Assembly (NCBI GenBank): GCA_002395405.1
Contig: DGWX01000036.1
Span: 1 to 25,046 of the forward strand
Length of the DNA: 25,046 nucleotides
Origin: Christensenella sp. UBA4247
Lineage (GTDB): Bacteria; Bacillota; Clostridia; Christensenellales; CAG-1252
Direction of reading: 5' to 3'
Numbering within the stretch: position 1 is the first letter of the stretch; every line of letters begins with the position of its first letter. The notes below the pieces were generated by a model that saw only the letters and a program-made list of their open reading frames with translations, searched no databases and was not told the DNA's origin. This document shows, piece after piece, positions 7,784 through 16,718 of the stretch. The position numbers were made by a program, and so were the translations under genes.

Positions 7784-7789
7784 ATTATA
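7784..7789 (-). promoter_or_regulatory. Possible -10 box for the PRC-barrel/peptidase operon
   Basis: Read on the minus strand this is a consensus TATAAT, 35-40 bases upstream of the PRC-barrel ATG. No good -35 box stands at the usual 16-18 base distance, so the call is tentative. Confidence 0.4.
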
Positions 7790-7886
7790 TTTTTTGCGGG
7801 ACAAGACTATGATTCCGGGCGAAAAAAACCTTTTATCGACAAAAAAATGCGCTTTTATATTTTAATATAAAAAAGAGGCGTTTCCG

Positions 7887-7915
7887 TTGTATAAGTCTGT
7901 TTTTTGTGGTAAAAT
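7887..7915 (+). promoter_or_regulatory. Promoter of the DUF1858-propeller operon
   Basis: TTGTAT (7887-7892), a 17-base spacer and TAAAAT (7910-7915), with TGG at 7907-7909 as an extended -10. Transcription would begin near 7922, just ahead of the AAGGAGG ribosome binding site at 7925-7931. An AT palindrome (around 7855-7871) lies upstream, between the divergent genes. Confidence 0.75.
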
Positions 7916-7939
7916 AAAACAATCAAGGAGGAAACCGTT

Positions 7940-8146
7940 ATGGCGAATATCACGAAAGACATGCTCATCAGCGAAGCCATCAGACAGGGGAATTCCGAAG
8001 CGATCGCCGAAGTCCTTATGGGCGTCGGAATGCATTGCCTCGGCTGCGCGTTCGCGCGCGGCGAGACCGTCGGACAAGCCGCGGAAGTACACGGCGTGGA
8101 CGCGGACGATTTGGTCGAGAAGCTCAATGAGGCGGCGGAAAGCTGA
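7940..8146 (+). CDS. DUF1858 redox-disulfide domain protein
   Basis: A 68-residue cytoplasmic protein that matches DUF1858, the 'hybrid cluster protein-associated redox disulfide' domain (TIGR03980). It opens with ITKDMLISEAI and carries the family CxxC in a GMHCLGC core (Cys33 and Cys36), followed by the ETVGQAAEVHGVD helix pattern. Members are thought to act in thiol redox or metal-cluster chemistry, often beside anaerobic enzymes; the partner is unknown. A perfect AAGGAGG eight bases upstream fixes the start. It has its own promoter, and the following gene starts inside its last 20 bases. That coupling to an envelope protein is unexpected for a redox protein and may be only a promoter-sharing arrangement. 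Confidence 0.9.
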   Translation: MANITKDMLISEAIRQGNSEAIAEVLMGVGMHCLGCAFARGETVGQAAEVHGVDADDLVEKLNEAAES

Positions 8147-10592
8147 TTTTCCGATCAATCGATTGTTTTTCTTCGTATTTTTATTTGCATTGACGATCGG
8201 TCAATGTATTTTTTGCGTCGGTGCGGCGGAAGAAAACGCAATGCAGTCCGGCGCTTTTTCTTTGATCGAAGATTATCATCGTTTTTCCTCTCCGTCCCGT
8301 ATCGCGATAAACGGAGATACGATCGCCGTTTTCGACGAAGGCGCGGTCGCGTTGATTACCGAGAAAGGCGAGATCTCTACGTTTCAAACGGAAGTCGCTT
8401 ACGCGCATTCGATCTTTTTTTCGGAAGCGGGCGTTTTCTTGCTCTCCGGCAGCGCTTCTTCCATAACCGAATCCGAAAGCGCGCGCGTTTTGCGCTATTC
8501 TCTCTCGGGAGAAAAACTTTCCTTTGAGCTGACGATGGATCATCTGACGGATATCGCCGTTTCGGGAAATCGGTTGTTTACTCTTTCCGATATGCGAACC
8601 GTAACGACGTTCGATTTTTCGGGGGCGGAAGTTATCAGAACTTCTTTTACCCTTCCGTTTACGCGTTCTTCGTTCTTCCTTTTTGCGGACGGAGACGATC
8701 TTTATTTCAAAACCGCCGCGGGAAAGCTTCTCAAAAAAGAAGGGGAGAGTTTTATCGAAGTTTTCGATCTTTCGTCCGGGCTGTCCGCAGACAGCCGAAG
8801 TTTTGCCGTTTCGAACGGGGAAGCCTATTTCTTAAAAGACGGGAGCGTTTATAAAAATACACTTTCCTCTCCCGTTCTTCCTTCGGGAGAAAAAGACGAC
8901 GCAGTTTCTCTTTGCGTCGATTTTTGTTTGTCCGGAGAAAATGTGTTCGCCCTCGATTCTTTTGATAAGGCGGTCAAGGCTTTTGACAGAGAAACGGGGA
9001 AGTGCGTTCGTTTTATCGGGTCTTCGGGTAAAAACCTCGGTCGATTGAACGCGCCCACCGCGCTTTCCGTAAAAGACGGCGCGATCGCCGTTGCGGATCG
9101 AAACGAGCGCGTTTCCGTGTTTGCAAACGGGACAGTGCGCGCCCTCAGCGGATATCCGATCTCGTCCGTAAGCGCGATCGCAAACGCGAACGGAATTTAT
9201 TATCTTGCCACGGGATCTTCGATCTTGGAATATACCGATCTTTTATTCGAAAAGGAATATGTTTTCGGATCGGGAGCGATCTCGTGCGTCGCCGCTTCGG
9301 CGGACGGGTCCGTTTTCGCTTCGTCCGGGAACGTATTGTTCGTAAAGAAAAAGGGAGATCCCGATTTCGCGGAACTCGTAAGGCAAGATCGTTCGATCGA
9401 AAAAATGACGGTGGGGATCGGCGGCAAAGTCGTTTATCTTTACTCGGGCGGCGCCGTTCGCGCTTTTACCCAAGAGGGCGACCCTTTGTCCGGTTCGTTG
9501 GACGTTTCTTTCTCTCTTTCCGACTTCGCCGTGGACTATCGGGGAAATCTTTTCCTACTTTCGGAAGAGGGGAAGATCGTTCGATATTTCCGAACGCTCG
9601 GCGGCTATTTCAGCCCGACCGAGTTTTCTTTGCCTTCCGATTACGAGGTTTATCGGTCGCTTGCGATCGAAAAAGACGGAACGATGTATGTAACGGCCGA
9701 TCATAACGTGATCGGATTCGAAAAGAACCGCTTCGGTGTTTTTACCCGATCGGACAGCGATTTTAAAGATGAAGCGCCTGACGCTTCTCCTCTCTTTGTT
9801 TGCGAGGTTAAATCGGATTCCTCCATCGCGTACGTCGCGCCCGATAATTTCGAGGACGTGACCTATCTTCCTCAAGGCGCGAAACTTCTTTGTTACGCTT
9901 CTTTGCGTTACGGCGGATTCGACTATCTGCGCGTCGAGACCGAAAAGGGGATCGCGTATCTTCCCAAAGGAGACGTTACCGTTTTTTCCGCCGCGCCCGC
10001 GCCGATGAAGAACGCGCGCTGTTTGCATACTAAGATCGGTGTGAATCTGTATCGTCGTCCTTCGTATATCGAGATCGAAAAAGGAGAAGAACCTCTGTTC
10101 TCTTCGCTCGGAAAAACCGAGATCTTCGAAGTGGTTTCTCTCGTTGCGGGAAACGAAGAGGGATCGGACGAATGGGGCTTTTATATCGTTCGCTATCAGG
10201 GGGAGACGGCCTACGCACGCGTAACGGACGTCGTTTCGGTGGACCAAGAGCCCACTCCGATCACGCGCTATAAAGCGAAGATCAAAGCGGAAAAACTCGG
10301 AAAGCCCGTCGTTCTTTATAAGGACGCGAGCGTGGAGAGCGAAGAGGTCGTTCGCTTGCCCGACGGAACGGAGCTTTACGCCATCGAACCCATAGACAAA
10401 GAAAAAGAATTTACCAAAGTCATTTATAAAGGAGAAACGTGTTACGTGTTGACCCGTTACCTCGGAACGGGCGGCTTATCGGGCGGTCAGACCCTCGCGA
10501 TCGTAATATCGGTCGTAACGGTGTTCGCAAGTATCGCGACCGCTTTGATCCTTCGCGCGGGGAAAAAGCGCAAAATGCAATATAAGGAGTAA
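8127..10592 (+). CDS. Membrane-anchored beta-propeller and SH3-like surface protein
   Basis: An 821-residue exported protein. I start it at ATG 8127, giving MRRRKADF and then a hydrophobic signal at 12-32. The longer in-frame ORF from 7887 would run through the whole DUF1858 gene. There is no strong ribosome binding site, so translation may be coupled to DUF1858. Residues ~45-545 form repeated ~40-50-residue beta units of NHL/propeller type (for example LNAPTALSVKDGAIAVAD, 307-324). Then come three SH3-like modules: about 555-620, 628-705 (VNLYRRPS start) and 715-780. A C-terminal TM helix (788-810) and a basic tail (AGKKRK) anchor it. The topology puts propeller and SH3 parts outside. A role in wall or glycan binding, or in scaffolding, is plausible; no catalytic motif was seen. 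The next gene begins two bases downstream. Confidence 0.8.
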   Translation: MRRRKADFPINRLFFFVFLFALTIGQCIFCVGAAEENAMQSGAFSLIEDYHRFSSPSRIAINGDTIAVFDEGAVALITEKGEISTFQTEVAYAHSIFFSEAGVFLLSGSASSITESESARVLRYSLSGEKLSFELTMDHLTDIAVSGNRLFTLSDMRTVTTFDFSGAEVIRTSFTLPFTRSSFFLFADGDDLYFKTAAGKLLKKEGESFIEVFDLSSGLSADSRSFAVSNGEAYFLKDGSVYKNTLSSPVLPSGEKDDAVSLCVDFCLSGENVFALDSFDKAVKAFDRETGKCVRFIGSSGKNLGRLNAPTALSVKDGAIAVADRNERVSVFANGTVRALSGYPISSVSAIANANGIYYLATGSSILEYTDLLFEKEYVFGSGAISCVAASADGSVFASSGNVLFVKKKGDPDFAELVRQDRSIEKMTVGIGGKVVYLYSGGAVRAFTQEGDPLSGSLDVSFSLSDFAVDYRGNLFLLSEEGKIVRYFRTLGGYFSPTEFSLPSDYEVYRSLAIEKDGTMYVTADHNVIGFEKNRFGVFTRSDSDFKDEAPDASPLFVCEVKSDSSIAYVAPDNFEDVTYLPQGAKLLCYASLRYGGFDYLRVETEKGIAYLPKGDVTVFSAAPAPMKNARCLHTKIGVNLYRRPSYIEIEKGEEPLFSSLGKTEIFEVVSLVAGNEEGSDEWGFYIVRYQGETAYARVTDVVSVDQEPTPITRYKAKIKAEKLGKPVVLYKDASVESEEVVRLPDGTELYAIEPIDKEKEFTKVIYKGETCYVLTRYLGTGGLSGGQTLAIVISVVTVFASIATALILRAGKKRKMQYKE

Positions 10593-10594
10593 GT

Positions 10595-11623
10595 ATGGGA
10601 AAAAATAACAGACGGTTTCATAAAAAACCGCCGCAGCAGGCGGGGGCGAATTATAAACCCCCTTATTCGGAAGAGATCCTCGCGATGTCGGTGGAAGGAT
10701 TGAATCTTTCCGTCGAAACCCTCGAAATATTGAAAAAGGGCGGCGTCCTTTTGCTCGGAGACATTCTCTCGCGCAGAAAGACGGAGATGTATAAGGTTCA
10801 AAACTTTAATAAAAAGAGATTATTCGAATTGCAAAACGCAATCGCGCCGCTCGGCGTGGATTTCCGTCCGGACGAAGGATCGGACGCTTCCCAAGGCGCG
10901 GAGGAAAAAGCGAAGCAGATTCGCGGCGGAAACGGAGCGGGCGATCGCCGCGGAGAGGATAGGCGTCCGGGCGGCAGAACGGGTGACGGCAGGCAAGACG
11001 CGAGACAGCAGGGCGAGAGGCAAAACGATCGGAAAAGCGCGCCGATGCCCGTAAAAGGAAATCGCGAAGAAGATAGAAGAAGAACGGAGCTTTCCCGCGG
11101 AGGGAACGCCCTGAATCAGCAAAATCGAAAACAAGGAAAGGGAGACGTTTCTTCCAAAAACAAAGGAAATGCCGTTGACTTTTCCAAGATATTCCCGCGC
11201 GAGAAACTCGTTCATTCCCCGCGCATCGAGCTTGAAAAGGACCGTTTTACGAAATTCCAAAGAGCGGGGAAATGGGGATACAAAGACGAAAACGGAAAGG
11301 AAGTCATTCCTCCGATCTATACCGAAGCGCTTTCTTTTAAGGAGGATATGGCGGCGGTTGAAATGAACGGACTTTTCGGATATATCAATCGCGAAAACGA
11401 ACTCGTCATTCCTTATAAATACGATACGGCGGGTAGTTTCTCCGAAGGCTGGGCGAACGTCTCCGTCGGAGAAAAATGCGGTTACATAGATCTTACGGGC
11501 AAAGAGACCGTTCCTTTTATTTACGACGCGGCTACTCCGTTTACCGGAGAGGGATACGGCAGGGTTAAAAAGGACGGCAGATGGGGCAATATTCGCAAAA
11601 ACGGAGAAGTCAGCTGGCAATAA
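10595..11623 (+). CDS. RNA polymerase alpha-CTD-like domain fused to WG repeats
   Basis: A 342-residue cytoplasmic protein in three parts. Residues ~27-92 align by eye, without gaps, with the C-terminal domain of RNA polymerase alpha: VEGLNLSVETLEILKKGG, LLGDILSR, then NFNKKRLFEL, against the LELTVRSANCLK, IGDL and NLGKKSL pattern of E. coli. Residues 93-205 are a low-complexity linker rich in Arg, Gly, Asp and Gln, surely disordered. Residues ~216-342 hold about three and a half WG (KWG) repeats (GKWGYKDENGKEVIPPIY, 225-242; GLFGYIN; KCGYIDLTGKE; RWGNI). In the alpha-CTD the DNA-contacting Arg265 and Asn268 correspond to Glu41 and Glu44 here, so promoter UP-element binding looks lost. TATAAGGAG supports the start. 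It is probably an adaptor; the function is unknown. Confidence 0.8.
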   Translation: MGKNNRRFHKKPPQQAGANYKPPYSEEILAMSVEGLNLSVETLEILKKGGVLLLGDILSRRKTEMYKVQNFNKKRLFELQNAIAPLGVDFRPDEGSDASQGAEEKAKQIRGGNGAGDRRGEDRRPGGRTGDGRQDARQQGERQNDRKSAPMPVKGNREEDRRRTELSRGGNALNQQNRKQGKGDVSSKNKGNAVDFSKIFPREKLVHSPRIELEKDRFTKFQRAGKWGYKDENGKEVIPPIYTEALSFKEDMAAVEMNGLFGYINRENELVIPYKYDTAGSFSEGWANVSVGEKCGYIDLTGKETVPFIYDAATPFTGEGYGRVKKDGRWGNIRKNGEVSWQ

Positions 11624-11666
11624 AATCTGCGATCGAACTCGATCGGAAAACGAAAAAGGATAGCAT

Positions 11667-12392
11667 ATGTTACAGATTTACCATTTGAAGAAAAAATACG
11701 TAAATAGCAAGCGCTACGCGATCAACGATCTGACGCTTGAATTGAAAGAAGGGGAAATATTCGGATTTCTCGGGCAAAACGGCGCGGGAAAATCCACAAC
11801 GATCAAATGCATTACGGGGATCCACCCTTATGACGAAGGGCAGATCATAGTTTGCGGCTACGATATGAAAAAGGACCCGATCCACGCGAAAAAGAACATC
11901 GGTTACGTTCCCGATAACCACTCGGTGTACGAAAAATTGACGGGCAGGGAGTACGTAAACTATATCGCGGACTTATACGAAGTTCCTCTTGCGGAAAGAG
12001 AAGAGAGGCTTAACAAATATTTGAAAATGTTTAAGATCTCCTTTGCGATCGATCGTCAGATCAAGGGCTATTCGCACGGTATGAAGCAAAAGATCTGCAT
12101 CATCGCCGCCTTGATCCATAATCCCAAGCTTTGGGTTTTGGACGAACCGATGGTGGGTCTCGATCCGCAATCCATGTTCGATATTATAGATGAAATGAAA
12201 GCGCATACCGCGTCGGGCAATACCGTTTTCTTTTCTTCCCATAATATCGATCTCGTCAGCAAACTATGCGATCGCGTAGCGATCATACATGACGGCGAGC
12301 TTTGCGCGCTCGTGGATCTACACGAAGAGGGAAAGAGAGAAGCGCTCGAATCTATCTTCCGCAACTATACGATGGCGGAGAATCAAGCATGA
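11667..12392 (+). CDS. ABC exporter ATP-binding protein
   Basis: A 241-residue ATPase of the ABC-2 exporter group. Walker A GQNGAGKST is at 36-44, signature SHGMKQK at 136-142, Walker B LWVLDEP at 155-161, and the H-loop SSH ends at His192. AAGGA lies at 11656-11660 ahead of ATG 11667. It begins 43 bases after the WG-repeat gene with no terminator between, so it is probably part of the same transcript. Its last codons overlap the permease gene by four bases (ATGA), showing that the two form one transporter. The cargo is unknown; the secreted Ig-like protein downstream has its own Sec-type signal, so it need not be the cargo. Confidence 0.92.
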   Translation: MLQIYHLKKKYVNSKRYAINDLTLELKEGEIFGFLGQNGAGKSTTIKCITGIHPYDEGQIIVCGYDMKKDPIHAKKNIGYVPDNHSVYEKLTGREYVNYIADLYEVPLAEREERLNKYLKMFKISFAIDRQIKGYSHGMKQKICIIAALIHNPKLWVLDEPMVGLDPQSMFDIIDEMKAHTASGNTVFFSSHNIDLVSKLCDRVAIIHDGELCALVDLHEEGKREALESIFRNYTMAENQA

Positions 12393-14002
12393 GAGAATTC
12401 AAAACGCTTTTCCGCCTTGAAATGAAGGCGCGTTTCGGAACGAGAGGCGGCGGCAAGCCCTTTTTGACCGCGATCAAGATCCTTTTGATCCTGCTTCTCG
12501 TAGCCGTCGTTTATACTTTATATATTTTCGGAGTCAAACAGCTGATCGATCTTTTCGTTTTATACGGAATGAGTACGGAGTTTTTGGTTCTCTTTATCGC
12601 CGTGAGTCAGGTGATCCTCGTTGTATTCGGGATCGGATCGGTCATTAAAAATCTGTTTCGAAGCGGCGACAACGAGCTGATGATGCGATTCCCCGTTTCG
12701 CCGACGGCGGTTTTCGCGTCTAAGATCTCGATTTTCGTTTTGTATCAAGTCGTGTTTACTCTCGTTGTGGAATTGCCCGTCTTTATTATGTTCGGCATAA
12801 CGACGGGGCAGAATTGGGCGTATTATGCGCTTCTCCCGGTGGTGTTGATCTTTTGCATCCTCCTTCCGCTTTCCGTTTCGAATCTGCTTGCGATCCCCGT
12901 TATGCAACTCAATTCGCGAACGAAGAATATGTTTACCTTGACTTTGATCGTTTCCATCATTATGGTGGCGGTCGGATTCGGGTTATATATGCGGGTCATT
13001 CAGGGCGTCGTGGACTATATGCGGGAAGAGGCGATGAGCTTTTTCAGCAAAGAAACGCTTTCGATCGTCAGCCGCGCAACGAAATATATCTATCCGTCGA
13101 ATTGGTTTGCTTATATGCTCATCGGAAAATGGCGCCTCGGGAGTTCGCTTCTGTCCCTTGCGGTCGTTTCGGCGCTTACCGTCGGTGCCGTCATTCTCAA
13201 TAAGAGACATTATCTGAACACGATCCTGCGCGATATCGAGGGCGGCGGCTTTACTTTTACCAAGGTTACGAAAAATAAAGTCAGGAAGCCCGCCGCGGCA
13301 GTTTTTTGCCGCGAATACCTCGAAATATTCCGCAGCAGCAATTACAGCTTTCAATATCTCTGTATGGCGGTGGCGGCCCCTATCATGGTTTATTCCTGCA
13401 ATAAGCTCGCTGCCGGACTCGGCGAGAACTCGATCGGTTCGGTCATCGTTCCGGCGTTAGCGCTTATGGTCATGCTGATCTTTTGCTCGATCATTCTTTC
13501 CTTCGCCGCTTCTTCCGTCTCGCGCGAAGGAGAAAACTTTTACCTGACGAAGATCGTTCCGGTCAGTTACAGAACGCAGATCCTCGTTAAACTCGGTTTG
13601 TATCTCGTGATCTCCACCCTGTCTATTTTCATTACGGCGCTTTTGATTTGGCTGACGGGGCAGGTCAAGCCGCAATATGCTTTCGGAGATTTCGGGATCG
13701 CGCTATGCGTGTCCGTGGCGGTAACGTGTTTTGCCGTTCGATTGGATACGACGCGCCCGCAATTCGCGGTCGGAGGGGACGGGGAACTCAGCGTGGGCAA
13801 CATTTCCACCTTTGCCGTTTTGTTTATCGGATTCGCCCTTTCCGTTGCGTACGGTCTGTTCGGAATGTTCGGGATCTTTATGTGGGGCGAAGGCATTACG
13901 CTTTTATCCCTCGGGCTTTTCTCTCTCGTCCTTGCCGTGGCAAGCGTTTTGTACCTGATGATCGGGCTTGAAAAGCGTTACGATAGGATCACGCAGAGGT
14001 AA
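12389..14002 (+). CDS. ABC exporter permease, about 12 TM segments
   Basis: A 537-residue integral membrane protein. ATG 12389 overlaps the ATPase stop as ATGA, and GCGGAG stands just upstream; the longer in-frame ORF from 12302 would overlap the ATPase by 91 bases and is rejected. After a basic N-terminus (FRLEMKARFGTRGGGK) come about twelve hydrophobic helices in two similar halves of six, the first half near residues 20-255 and the second from about 325 to 530. The size suggests a fused, full-length permease that could work as a homodimer or monomer with the ATPase, unlike the half-size pair at 965 and 2719. Both halves carry an S/R-rich cytoplasmic turn. The substrate is unknown. ABC-2-like exporters of this kind in Bacillota are mostly uncharacterised. 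Confidence 0.88.
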   Translation: MREFKTLFRLEMKARFGTRGGGKPFLTAIKILLILLLVAVVYTLYIFGVKQLIDLFVLYGMSTEFLVLFIAVSQVILVVFGIGSVIKNLFRSGDNELMMRFPVSPTAVFASKISIFVLYQVVFTLVVELPVFIMFGITTGQNWAYYALLPVVLIFCILLPLSVSNLLAIPVMQLNSRTKNMFTLTLIVSIIMVAVGFGLYMRVIQGVVDYMREEAMSFFSKETLSIVSRATKYIYPSNWFAYMLIGKWRLGSSLLSLAVVSALTVGAVILNKRHYLNTILRDIEGGGFTFTKVTKNKVRKPAAAVFCREYLEIFRSSNYSFQYLCMAVAAPIMVYSCNKLAAGLGENSIGSVIVPALALMVMLIFCSIILSFAASSVSREGENFYLTKIVPVSYRTQILVKLGLYLVISTLSIFITALLIWLTGQVKPQYAFGDFGIALCVSVAVTCFAVRLDTTRPQFAVGGDGELSVGNISTFAVLFIGFALSVAYGLFGMFGIFMWGEGITLLSLGLFSLVLAVASVLYLMIGLEKRYDRITQR

Positions 14003-14007
14003 AACTT

Positions 14008-16716
14008 ATGAAGAAAATTATTATTGCGATATTGCTTTTAATTCCGATACTTGTTATTTTGACGATCGACGCAAGCGGTAAGCTCATCGCCTCGGCGCTC
14101 GTGGATATTCCCGCGGAATCCGTTGTGATCAAGCGAGGCGGCGCCGTTTTGAAAAGCGACGAGATCTATCTGGAAGAGTATGCGGGAACGAATAAAAAAT
14201 ACACGTTATTCTCCGAGATCTTCCCCGGAATCGCGACGGACGGAATGATATGGGCGTCCTCCGATCCCGAGATCGCGGAAGTCATTCCTTCCGAATCGAG
14301 AAAGGATTCGGCGGAAGTAGTCTTCAAAAACTACGGCAGCGTGGATATTACTTGTACGTCCGAAAAGAACAGTTCGATCACGTCGCGCGTCACGCTTTAC
14401 GTAGGGGGTGAGATCCCGGGCTATATGCAGATCGCCTCGTACGACGGTTCGGTTTATGAAGAGATCTCGCTGCCGAGATACGGAGTCAGCTCCCTTGTCG
14501 CACAGGTAAAACCGGCTAAGAGCGTAAAAAGCGAAAAGATCGAATGGGTGACCTCGAACGCGGCGGTCGCCACGGTAGATGATAACGGCGTCGTTCGCGC
14601 GGTAGGAGAAGGAAACTGCACCGTAACGGCGAGCGTTTCCGCAAAGGGAAAAACCATTGAGAAGAGCGTTTCCGTTTCGGTTTCTGGCAGTTCGCTTTTG
14701 AAAGAAAAGTACGTTTACGCTTTTTCCGATCCTTTTGACGTCAGCCCCTATCTCGCGTATAGCGGGAGCGAGGTCGAAGGCGGAAGCCTCGTCAGCCTTT
14801 CGGGGGTCGGTTCGTTTGAGAAAAAGAGGGTAAAAGTATCTTATTCCGGCAGAACGGAAGAACTCGTTTTGATCAAAACGGACAACGCGAAGACGCTCGT
14901 GTTCGAAAATATTTCTTATTTGAAAGAGGGCGCGCTTGCCTCTTTCCTTGCGCTCGGAACTTCCAACGTTCGCTTAAAAGCGATCGCAACGGACGGGTCT
15001 TCTCCTTCCGTTCGTTATCATAGTTCTGCCGAATCCGTTCTCCGTTTTGACGAAAGCGGCAGATTGTTCGCCGTCGGAAGCGGAAGCGCGGAGCTTTGGG
15101 CGAGCGCGGAGGGTTATGCGTCTGAAAGAATTACGGTCAGCGTAACCGCGGCGGTGGATGATTTCCGCCTTTCCCAATCGGAATATATGGATTCGGTCGG
15201 TCTTATGCAGGAGAGAGTATTCGGTAATCGGACTTACCTCGACGGGCGCTACGAAAAATCCGTAACGCTTTCGATCACCTCTTCTTCTCCGCAGGGAGCG
15301 AGTATCGAAGCGTTCAGCTTCGAAAGCGCGAATCAAGATCTCGCGAAGGTGGACGCCCATGGCGTCGTCACTTTTGCGGACGACGTTGACGGGAAGAGCG
15401 TTACGATCACCGCAACGGCGTATAACCAAGAAGGGATGGCAGTCAGAAAAAGTTACACGTTCCGCCTCGTAAACGGCGTAAACGTGGGAACGGAGTTCGA
15501 AAGCGCGCATTTCGATCGAGAAGCGGGCGAAAAACCCGATTTTTCGCCGTATTACGATTTTAAGACGGTTGCTGAAAGCGGAGAGGCGCAGGCGATCGTT
15601 CTGCATTGCGATATCTATTATCCCGCTCGCAGCGAAGGCGGCGAAGCGATCAAAAACTGCAACGTCGATCTATACGGAAACGGTAAGAAGCTGGACGGGC
15701 AATACTTCGTGCAATCGGTCGAAGATGACGAAATGCTCTTATTATGGGATTTCGAAAGCTATACGGATATGCCGGAAAAACTCGACGTTAAACTGATGAA
15801 CCTCAATCTGCAAGCGACGCAACCCACGACGGAAGATTCCAAAGCTACTTTCGAAGAATTGAATTCGAAAGGCGGCGGCGCGATCGGAGTGAAGGGAAAA
15901 TATCCGGAAGGAGATCACAGCGCGAGCTTTACGATCAAAGGGTGCTTGTTCCAATATGCGTACAGCCATATGAATTTTGCGATCGGCGATTTCGTGATCG
16001 ACGGGTGTATCTTCCGAAACAATTCCGCCTCGTCTATCGTTCTTCAACAATCCACTTACGGAACGGCGAATTGCAAGGTCAAAAATTGCATTTTCAGCAA
16101 TACGATCGCGCCCGTCGGCATCGTTTGCGGCAATTTCGACGATATTTTGACGCGTTTCTCCGGCGGATCTACCGAGAGACCCAAGTTCGGAAAATTCGAG
16201 CTCGAAGGGCAAATATACGTCTATAACTGGAAAAAACTGGACGAAGTCCAGATGGATCTGTTGCCGAAAAACCTCGAAAACAAAAACGCGAACGCCCTCG
16301 TTTCATCCTTCAACGGCGTTCTCGGAAAGATCATTCGAGAATCGTTTATGATGTCGTCCAAGGAGAATTTATATACGGACGCAGACGGAGTGGATTGGCT
16401 GAACTTTTCTTTCCTGATGATCGGAATATGGGAAAATATGAACCCTTATTTCAATTCTTCTGAAGCAAGCGAAGACGGTTTGGCGGTTTCTTTCGATCCC
16501 TCGAAATACCTTGCGAAAGAAGTTCTCGCTTATCGCGCGCCTTCTATCGGAAGCGGATTATTAAAACTCGCTTCTTCCTTCGGCGTGGATCTCGAAAAGA
16601 ACAAAACCTATCATATCTTTTGTAAAGACGAAAAAGGAAAGTGGAACACGCTTCCCGGGGAAACCTATACCATCGGGAAAGCGACTTACGCCAAACTGAA
16701 CGGGCAGACGGCATGA
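14008..16716 (+). CDS. Secreted Ig-like (BIG2) and beta-helix protein
   Basis: A 902-residue exported protein. A signal or anchor helix (MKKIIIAILLLIPILVILTI) opens it. Residues ~33-135 and ~150-228 are Ig-like; the second is a clear BIG2 unit (IEWVTSNAAVATVDDNGVV, 178-196, then VGEGNCTVTASV). A similar unit lies at ~325-382 (RFDESGRLFAVGSGSAELWA) and another at ~415-487. Residues ~595-710 have short repeated strands with IKGCLF, IDGCIF and VKNCIF, the turn pattern of a right-handed parallel beta-helix. The final ~190 residues are unassigned. BIG2 domains occur in adhesins and surface enzymes; beta-helices often bind or cut polysaccharides, but I see no lyase catalytic motif. The gene starts five bases after the permease stop, so it belongs to the exporter operon. 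No LPxTG sorting signal is present. Confidence 0.8.
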   Translation: MKKIIIAILLLIPILVILTIDASGKLIASALVDIPAESVVIKRGGAVLKSDEIYLEEYAGTNKKYTLFSEIFPGIATDGMIWASSDPEIAEVIPSESRKDSAEVVFKNYGSVDITCTSEKNSSITSRVTLYVGGEIPGYMQIASYDGSVYEEISLPRYGVSSLVAQVKPAKSVKSEKIEWVTSNAAVATVDDNGVVRAVGEGNCTVTASVSAKGKTIEKSVSVSVSGSSLLKEKYVYAFSDPFDVSPYLAYSGSEVEGGSLVSLSGVGSFEKKRVKVSYSGRTEELVLIKTDNAKTLVFENISYLKEGALASFLALGTSNVRLKAIATDGSSPSVRYHSSAESVLRFDESGRLFAVGSGSAELWASAEGYASERITVSVTAAVDDFRLSQSEYMDSVGLMQERVFGNRTYLDGRYEKSVTLSITSSSPQGASIEAFSFESANQDLAKVDAHGVVTFADDVDGKSVTITATAYNQEGMAVRKSYTFRLVNGVNVGTEFESAHFDREAGEKPDFSPYYDFKTVAESGEAQAIVLHCDIYYPARSEGGEAIKNCNVDLYGNGKKLDGQYFVQSVEDDEMLLLWDFESYTDMPEKLDVKLMNLNLQATQPTTEDSKATFEELNSKGGGAIGVKGKYPEGDHSASFTIKGCLFQYAYSHMNFAIGDFVIDGCIFRNNSASSIVLQQSTYGTANCKVKNCIFSNTIAPVGIVCGNFDDILTRFSGGSTERPKFGKFELEGQIYVYNWKKLDEVQMDLLPKNLENKNANALVSSFNGVLGKIIRESFMMSSKENLYTDADGVDWLNFSFLMIGIWENMNPYFNSSEASEDGLAVSFDPSKYLAKEVLAYRAPSIGSGLLKLASSFGVDLEKNKTYHIFCKDEKGKWNTLPGETYTIGKATYAKLNGQTA

Positions 16717-16718
16717 TC

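Noticed and set aside
7887..8126. 80-residue N-terminal extension of the propeller protein
   Set aside because: It overlaps the whole DUF1858 gene in another frame and would begin at the promoter; ATG 8127 starts just before the signal peptide.
12302..12388. N-terminal extension of the ABC permease
   Set aside because: It overlaps the ATPase gene; the ATGA overlap at 12389 with GCGGAG is the normal start.
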